From a bacterium (GTDB lineage: Bacteria; Atribacterota; JS1; SB-45; 34-128): a stretch of 8,514 bases of DNA. The position numbers and the translations under genes are program-made. Under the pieces are notes generated by a model. It was given only the letters and a program-made list of their open reading frames with translations. It was not told the DNA's origin and made no database searches. The stretch covers positions 1 through 8,514 of the forward strand of contig JAHIPN010000448.1 in NCBI GenBank assembly GCA_018894595.1, written 5' to 3'. The first letter of the stretch is position 1. Each line of letters opens with the position of its first letter. Below are positions 5,059-8,514 of the stretch, in pieces.

Positions 5059-7560
5059 ATGGAAGAAAGATATAATTTTGCCGAAGTTGAAAAAAAATGG
5101 CAGGAATATTGGACGAAAAATAATTTTTTTAAATCTTATGTAGATTCTAAAAAACCGAAATATTATGTTTTAGAAATGTTTCCCTATCCTTCGGGAGAAC
5201 CTCATATGGGGCACGTGAAAAACTACGTTATTGGTGATGTAGTGGCCAGATATAAACATTCTCAAGGATATAATATTCTGCACCCTATGGGTTGGGATGC
5301 CTTTGGCTTACCCGCGGAGAACGCTGCTATACAAAATAACATTCATCCTTCAATCTGGACTAAAAACAATATTCAAAAAATGAAAAATACTCTTACTAAT
5401 ATGAGCATCAGTTATGATTGGGATAGAGAAATAGCAACCTGTAATCCGGATTACTACAAATGGACACAATGGATTTTCTTACAATTATATAAAAAAGGAT
5501 TAGCCTACAAAAAGAAAGGTGTAGTTAACTGGTGTCCCTCCTGTTCTACTGTGTTAGCTAATGAACAAGTTGTGGAGGGAAAATGTGAAAGATGTGAAGC
5601 CGAAGTTGTTAAAAAAGAGTTATCTCAATGGTTTTTTAAGATTACCGAATATGCTCAGAGATTGCTTGATGATATAGAGTGTTTAGAAGAATGGCCAGAG
5701 AAAGTATTGACTATGCAGAGAAATTGGATAGGCAGGAGCGAAGGAGCAAGGATCGAATTTCCCATAAAGGGGAGCAATAAGACTATCCCGGTTTTTACTA
5801 CTCGACCCGACACTCTCTATGGAGCAACTTATTTTTTATTGGCCCCCGAACACCCTGCAGTAGGAGAGATAACAAAAGACTCTTCTTGCAAAGATGAAGT
5901 TCAGAGTTTTGTAAGAGAGGTAAGTAAAGAGAGCGCTATAGATAGGGTATCTGGCGTGTTGGAAAAAAGAGGATGTTTTACCGGTAAATATGTAATAAAT
6001 CCCATAAATGATGAGGAAATTCCCATTTGGGTAGCAAATTACATACTAATGGACTATGGAACGGGTGCGGTAATGGCAGTTCCGGCTCATGACCAAAGAG
6101 ATTTTGAATTTGCCAAAAAATATAATTTACCTATCAGAATAGTTATTCAACCAGAGGATAAAAAAGTTACCTCTGACACTATGGAGGCTGCTTTTGACCA
6201 AGCAGGCATTATGGTTAATTCCGGCCAATTTAATGGTTTATCAAGTAGTAAGTCATTAGGTGTGATGATTGATTATCTGATTAAAAAAGGCTCTGGGAAG
6301 AGAGAGGTTAATTATAGATTAAGAGACTGGCTTATTTCGCGCCAGCGTTATTGGGGGGCGCCCATACCTATAATTTATTGTTCTGATTGCGGAATGGTCC
6401 CTGTACCTGAAAATGATTTACCGGTTTTACTACCGGAAGATGTTGATTTTAGACCTAAAGGTATGTCACCACTGGCAAGCAGTAAAGAGTTTGTCAATAC
6501 AGCTTGTCCGAAGTGTGGTAAGGAAGCCAAAAGAGAAACAGACACTATGGATACTTTTGTCTGTTCTTCCTGGTACTACCTTAGATTTTGCTCTTCTAAA
6601 ATTAATACAGCACCATTTGATGCTGAAGAATTAAAATACTGGATGCCGGTAGACCAGTATATCGGCGGGGTAGAGCACGCTATATTACATCTATTATATT
6701 CTCGGTTTTTTATTAAAGCTCTATACGATATGGGGTTTGTAAATTTTAAGGAACCCTTCAAAAGGCTCTTTACTCAAGGAATGGTCTGCAAAGACGGAGC
6801 AGCAATGTCTAAATCAAAAGGTAATATAGTCAATCCGGGAGAAATATTTTCAAAATTCGGCATTGATGCTACCAGAATAATGATGCTGTTTGCTGGTCCT
6901 CCGGAAGCAGATATGGAATGGACTGATAAAGGAATGGATGGGGCATCTCGGTTTTTGAATCGAGTTTGGCGGTTAATTTACAATAATATCGATTGTTTTA
7001 AAAAGCCAAAAAACAAGGAAGAAATTTCCCCTGAAGATATAAGCATTGAAGCTAAAAAAATAAGACAGAAGACCCATCAAACCATTAAAAAAGTAACTGA
7101 AGATATCGAACAAAGATTTCATTTCAATACGGCTATTAGTGCAATCATGGAATTAGTAAATGAAATATACAAGTTTCAGCTGGAAGCAGAAGAAAAACAG
7201 GGCAAAGAAGGAGATATTTTTGTTTTAAGAGAGGCTTTAGAAATGATAGTCAGGCTTCTGGGTCCCATCGCTCCTCATTTTTCAGAAGAGCTATGGCAAG
7301 AGATGCGCAACAAAGAAATTATTTATATGCAGTCCTGGCCCAAATATGATGAGAAGATGTTGGAGGAAGAGGAGAAGCTAATTGTAGTCCAGGTAAATGG
7401 AAAACTAAGAGGAAAATTGACGGTTCCTGCATCTTACAATGATGAGAAAATAAAAAAGGAAGCACTTTCTCTACCAAAAATACAAGAAAAAATTGAAGGC
7501 AAAAAGATTATAAAAGTTATTGTTGTTTCTGGGAAACTGGTAAATATTGTGGTAAAATAA
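5059..7560 (+). CDS. leuS: Leucyl-tRNA synthetase
   Basis: This class I synthetase charges tRNA-Leu with leucine. The 833-residue protein is of normal bacterial length. It has the HIGH motif as HMGH (49-52) in [12 protein letters not shown] and a zinc-binding CPSC...CERC knuckle (C159, C162, C176, C179). The CP1 editing domain has TTRPDT (247-252) and the editing Asp in PAHDQRD (D345), which hydrolyses mischarged tRNA. A second Cys pair set follows (CSDCG and CPKCG), then the ASSW-like CSSWYYLRF segment and the KMSKS loop as AMSKSKGN (582-589). The C-terminal [11 protein letters not shown] segment is the usual tRNA-binding tail. The first Lys of KMSKS is Ala here while the second, catalytic Lys (K585) is kept. 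The ATG is preceded by AAGGAGG (5041-5047) directly after the T-box terminator, so expression should rise when uncharged tRNA-Leu accumulates. Confidence 0.98.
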   Translation: MEERYNFAEVEKKWQEYWTKNNFFKSYVDSKKPKYYVLEMFPYPSGEPHMGHVKNYVIGDVVARYKHSQGYNILHPMGWDAFGLPAENAAIQNNIHPSIWTKNNIQKMKNTLTNMSISYDWDREIATCNPDYYKWTQWIFLQLYKKGLAYKKKGVVNWCPSCSTVLANEQVVEGKCERCEAEVVKKELSQWFFKITEYAQRLLDDIECLEEWPEKVLTMQRNWIGRSEGARIEFPIKGSNKTIPVFTTRPDTLYGATYFLLAPEHPAVGEITKDSSCKDEVQSFVREVSKESAIDRVSGVLEKRGCFTGKYVINPINDEEIPIWVANYILMDYGTGAVMAVPAHDQRDFEFAKKYNLPIRIVIQPEDKKVTSDTMEAAFDQAGIMVNSGQFNGLSSSKSLGVMIDYLIKKGSGKREVNYRLRDWLISRQRYWGAPIPIIYCSDCGMVPVPENDLPVLLPEDVDFRPKGMSPLASSKEFVNTACPKCGKEAKRETDTMDTFVCSSWYYLRFCSSKINTAPFDAEELKYWMPVDQYIGGVEHAILHLLYSRFFIKALYDMGFVNFKEPFKRLFTQGMVCKDGAAMSKSKGNIVNPGEIFSKFGIDATRIMMLFAGPPEADMEWTDKGMDGASRFLNRVWRLIYNNIDCFKKPKNKEEISPEDISIEAKKIRQKTHQTIKKVTEDIEQRFHFNTAISAIMELVNEIYKFQLEAEEKQGKEGDIFVLREALEMIVRLLGPIAPHFSEELWQEMRNKEIIYMQSWPKYDEKMLEEEEKLIVVQVNGKLRGKLTVPASYNDEKIKKEALSLPKIQEKIEGKKIIKVIVVSGKLVNIVVK

Positions 7561-7575
7561 AAAACAGTGAAACAG

Positions 7576-7589
7576 GTTGCAAGTTGCAA
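7576..7589. repeat. Tandem 7-bp repeat, GTTGCAA x2
   Basis: Two exact copies of GTTGCAA lie back to back just after leuS, followed by a partial third (GTTT). Each contains the palindrome TTGCAA. They mark the start of a 301-bp spacer between leuS and ssb that holds no gene, only short repeats and the ssb promoter region. No clear leuS terminator with a T-run is seen there. Confidence 0.6.
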
Positions 7590-7603
7590 GTTTAAAAAAA
7601 GAA

Positions 7604-7627
7604 GTAGGGGCGTATTGCAATACGCCC
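7604..7627. repeat. REP-like unit 1: GTAG foot plus 20-bp palindrome
   Basis: GTAG (7604-7607) is followed by the perfect palindrome GGGCGTATTGCAATACGCCC (7608-7627). A GTAG or GTGG tetranucleotide next to a hairpin is the hallmark of REP sequences recognised by RAYT transposases. The palindrome could also help end leuS transcripts, though no T-run follows. Confidence 0.7.
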
Positions 7628-7634
7628 TTCCAAT

Positions 7635-7660
7635 GGTAGGGGTTCGATTCATCGAACCTG
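7635..7660. repeat. REP-like unit 2: GTAG foot plus GGTTCGAT hairpin
   Basis: GTAGGG leads into GGTTCGAT (7641-7648), a TC loop and ATCGAACC (7651-7658), an 8-bp perfect stem. It lies 7 nt after unit 1 in the same orientation. The foot is the same but the stem sequence is different. Confidence 0.65.
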
Positions 7661-7684
7661 TTAGAAAAATTATCAAAACAATCT

Positions 7685-7704
7685 GGGTCGAATAAATCTG
7701 ACCC
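7685..7704. repeat. Short hairpin GGGTC/GACCC
   Basis: GGGTC (7685-7689) and GACCC (7700-7704) form a 5-bp stem with a 10-nt loop. On the minus strand it reads GGGGTCAGATTTATTCGACC, resembling the ends of small dispersed palindromic elements. It could be a second repeat family, but one copy cannot show this. Confidence 0.35.
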
Positions 7705-7732
7705 CATCAAATTTAGAACTCACAATGATAAA

Positions 7733-7814
7733 GAATTTAATTAACTGATAAATTGATTTCAAACTAATTAACTAATCAGACAACTAGTTTACTAAATTGA
7801 CTGGTAGACTGGAA
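7733..7814. repeat. Degenerate AACTAATT/GACTGG tandem repeat tract
   Basis: Near-repeats of an 8-mer occur in a row: AACTAATT (7762-7769), AACTAATC (7770-7777), AACTAGTT (7782-7789), then TACTAAATT and two ACTGG copies. It looks like a decayed simple repeat with no coding potential. The tract runs into the candidate ssb promoter. Confidence 0.5.
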
Positions 7815-7825
7815 GATTTTGTAAA
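7797..7825 (+). promoter_or_regulatory. Weak candidate promoter of ssb
   Basis: TTGACT (7797-7802), 17 nt, TGTAAA (7820-7825). The -35 box matches 5 of 6 and the -10 box only 4 of 6. It would give a leader of about 30 nt that contains the AAGGAGG site at 7845-7851. The repeat tract next to it may produce TTGACT by chance. Confidence 0.3.
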
Positions 7826-7861
7826 TTTAAAATTTAAAATAAAAAAGGAGGAAATTTTTTT

Positions 7862-8311
7862 ATGGCTACTTTTGGTGACTTAAACAGTTTTATAAGTATT
7901 GGCAGATTAACCAGAGACCCGGAATTAAGATACACACCTGGCGGGACGGGGGTATGTAAATTTGGCATTGCCATAAACAGGACTTATAGAAATCAGGAAG
8001 GAAATAACATAGAAGACGTTCTCTTTATAAATGTAACAACCTGGGGTAAGCAGGCAGAAAATGTTTCGCAGTTTTTGAAAAAAGGCAGAAGGGTGGCTAT
8101 AAGTGGTGAATTAAGGTCTAATAATTGGCAGGATAAAGAAGGAAACAAGAGAACTTCTTTTGAAATTAACGCCCGAACTGTACAGTTTTTAGATTTAGTG
8201 AAAGATATAGGTATTGCCAAAGAAGGCCCTCCCACAGAGGGAGAAGAGAATGTTTCTGATGAACCAATAAATGAAGATACTTCAATATCAGAAGAAGATA
8301 TTCCGTTTTAA
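7862..8311 (+). CDS. ssb: Single-stranded DNA-binding protein
   Basis: SSB coats single-stranded DNA during replication, recombination and repair and recruits partner proteins by its acidic tail. The 149-residue protein has an OB fold over about residues 6-111: GRLTRDPELRYTPGGTGVCKF (14-34), FINVTTWGKQAENV (55-68) with W61, and GRRVAISGELRSNNWQ (75-90). A short acidic linker leads to the C-terminal tip SEEDIPF (143-149), matching the canonical DDIPF partner-binding tip. The linker is short compared with proteobacterial SSBs. The ATG follows AAGGAGG with a 10-nt spacer. It lies alone between repeat-rich spacers rather than between rpsF and rpsR, so it may be a separate locus or a second copy. 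No phage or plasmid genes lie beside it in the window. Confidence 0.95.
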   Translation: MATFGDLNSFISIGRLTRDPELRYTPGGTGVCKFGIAINRTYRNQEGNNIEDVLFINVTTWGKQAENVSQFLKKGRRVAISGELRSNNWQDKEGNKRTSFEINARTVQFLDLVKDIGIAKEGPPTEGEENVSDEPINEDTSISEEDIPF

Positions 8312-8313
8312 AA

Positions 8314-8348
8314 TAGTGAATAGTCGTTAGTGAATAGTATTTAGTGAA
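8314..8348. repeat. Direct repeats TAGTGAATAGT
   Basis: TAGTGAATAGT occurs at 8314-8324 and 8328-8338, with a partial third copy TAGTGAA at 8342-8348. The period is 14 bp. The tract starts 3 bp after the ssb stop codon and looks like a simple tandem repeat; no gene is visible from here to the window end. Confidence 0.65.
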
Positions 8349-8369
8349 GAAAAAAACATAGAAGTCAAA

Positions 8370-8404
8370 TTAGTAGGGGCAGACCTTGTGTCTGCCCCTA
8401 CTAA
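8370..8404. repeat. REP-like unit 3: 15-bp stem hairpin
   Basis: TTAGTAGGGGCAGAC (8370-8384) and GTCTGCCCCTACTAA (8390-8404) pair perfectly over 15 bp around a CTTGT loop. The GTAGGGGC foot is the same as in units 1 and 2, but here the foot itself is also inverted at the other end. It may act as a bidirectional terminator or transcript-end stabiliser after ssb. Confidence 0.8.
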
Positions 8405-8414
8405 TAATTAATTT

Positions 8415-8438
8415 GTAGAGGCACGATGCATCGTGTCC
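8415..8438. repeat. REP-like unit 4: GTAGAGG foot plus 14-bp palindrome
   Basis: GTAGAGG (8415-8421) is followed by the perfect palindrome CACGATGCATCGTG (8422-8435), with further G-U and G-C closing pairs. It lies 10 bp after unit 3 in the same orientation, so units occur as pairs both before and after ssb. Confidence 0.65.
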
Positions 8439-8514
8439 ATAAACTACTTTTTAGATAAACTAAAATTTGCAAAATTCCTAAATATTATGCTAATATTATT
8501 ATAGACAAAGAAAA

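Noticed and set aside
7434..7710. Minus-strand ORFs across the leuS end and the spacer
   Set aside because: They are antisense to leuS codons and palindromic repeats, with low-complexity translations and no ribosome binding site.
7604..8438. CRISPR array
   Set aside because: The GTAGGGG units have different stems, irregular spacing and a gene between them, with no constant repeat or spacer pattern.

Overview
The window is about 8.5 kb of AT-rich bacterial DNA with all genes on the + strand, strong AAGGAGG-type ribosome binding sites, A/T-ending codons and short intergenic gaps. A T-box leader on leuS, the EF-G2-type elongation factor paralogue and GTAG-footed palindromic repeats fit a Firmicutes-like or candidate-phylum (for example Atribacterota-like) anaerobe. 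That placement is an inference, because no taxonomic marker can be searched here.

Layout. Positions 1-369 hold the 3' part of a sugar-phosphate isomerase/epimerase-like TIM-barrel gene, which overlaps lipA (362-1240, lipoyl synthase). After a short promoter region with an 18-bp palindrome comes an EF-G paralogue (1337-3436) with Tyr in place of the catalytic switch II His. An unusually small gene follows (3571-3651). It encodes a 26-residue single-pass membrane peptide with its own candidate promoter, a near-perfect Shine-Dalgarno sequence and a terminator. Next is a membrane-anchored 'toast-rack'/LiaF-like beta-repeat protein (3764-4633).

The most unusual region is 4630-5058. The leuS gene (5059-7560, leucyl-tRNA synthetase) is preceded by a full T-box riboswitch: stem I with a CUC (Leu) specifier, stem II, stem III, an AGGGTGGTACC antiterminator and an intrinsic terminator. 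A complete tRNA-Ala(GGC) gene with encoded CCA (4863-4938) lies inside that leader, in what appears to be the terminal loop of stem III. Every transcript that starts at the leuS promoter should therefore make a tRNA, whether or not it goes on to make LeuRS.

A 301-bp spacer (7561-7861) full of short palindromic and degenerate repeats separates leuS from an ssb gene (7862-8311). More GTAG-footed hairpins follow ssb up to the window end. Four such units share the GTAGGGG/GTAGAGG foot but have different, self-complementary stems, as in REP elements mobilised by RAYT transposases. No transposase is in the window.

Together these are mainly housekeeping functions: lipoylation, translation factors, tRNA charging and single-stranded DNA protection. 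A small envelope module (26-aa peptide plus toast-rack protein) sits in the middle. Few functional links between neighbours are evident apart from the TIM-barrel/lipA overlap and the T-box/tRNA/leuS unit.
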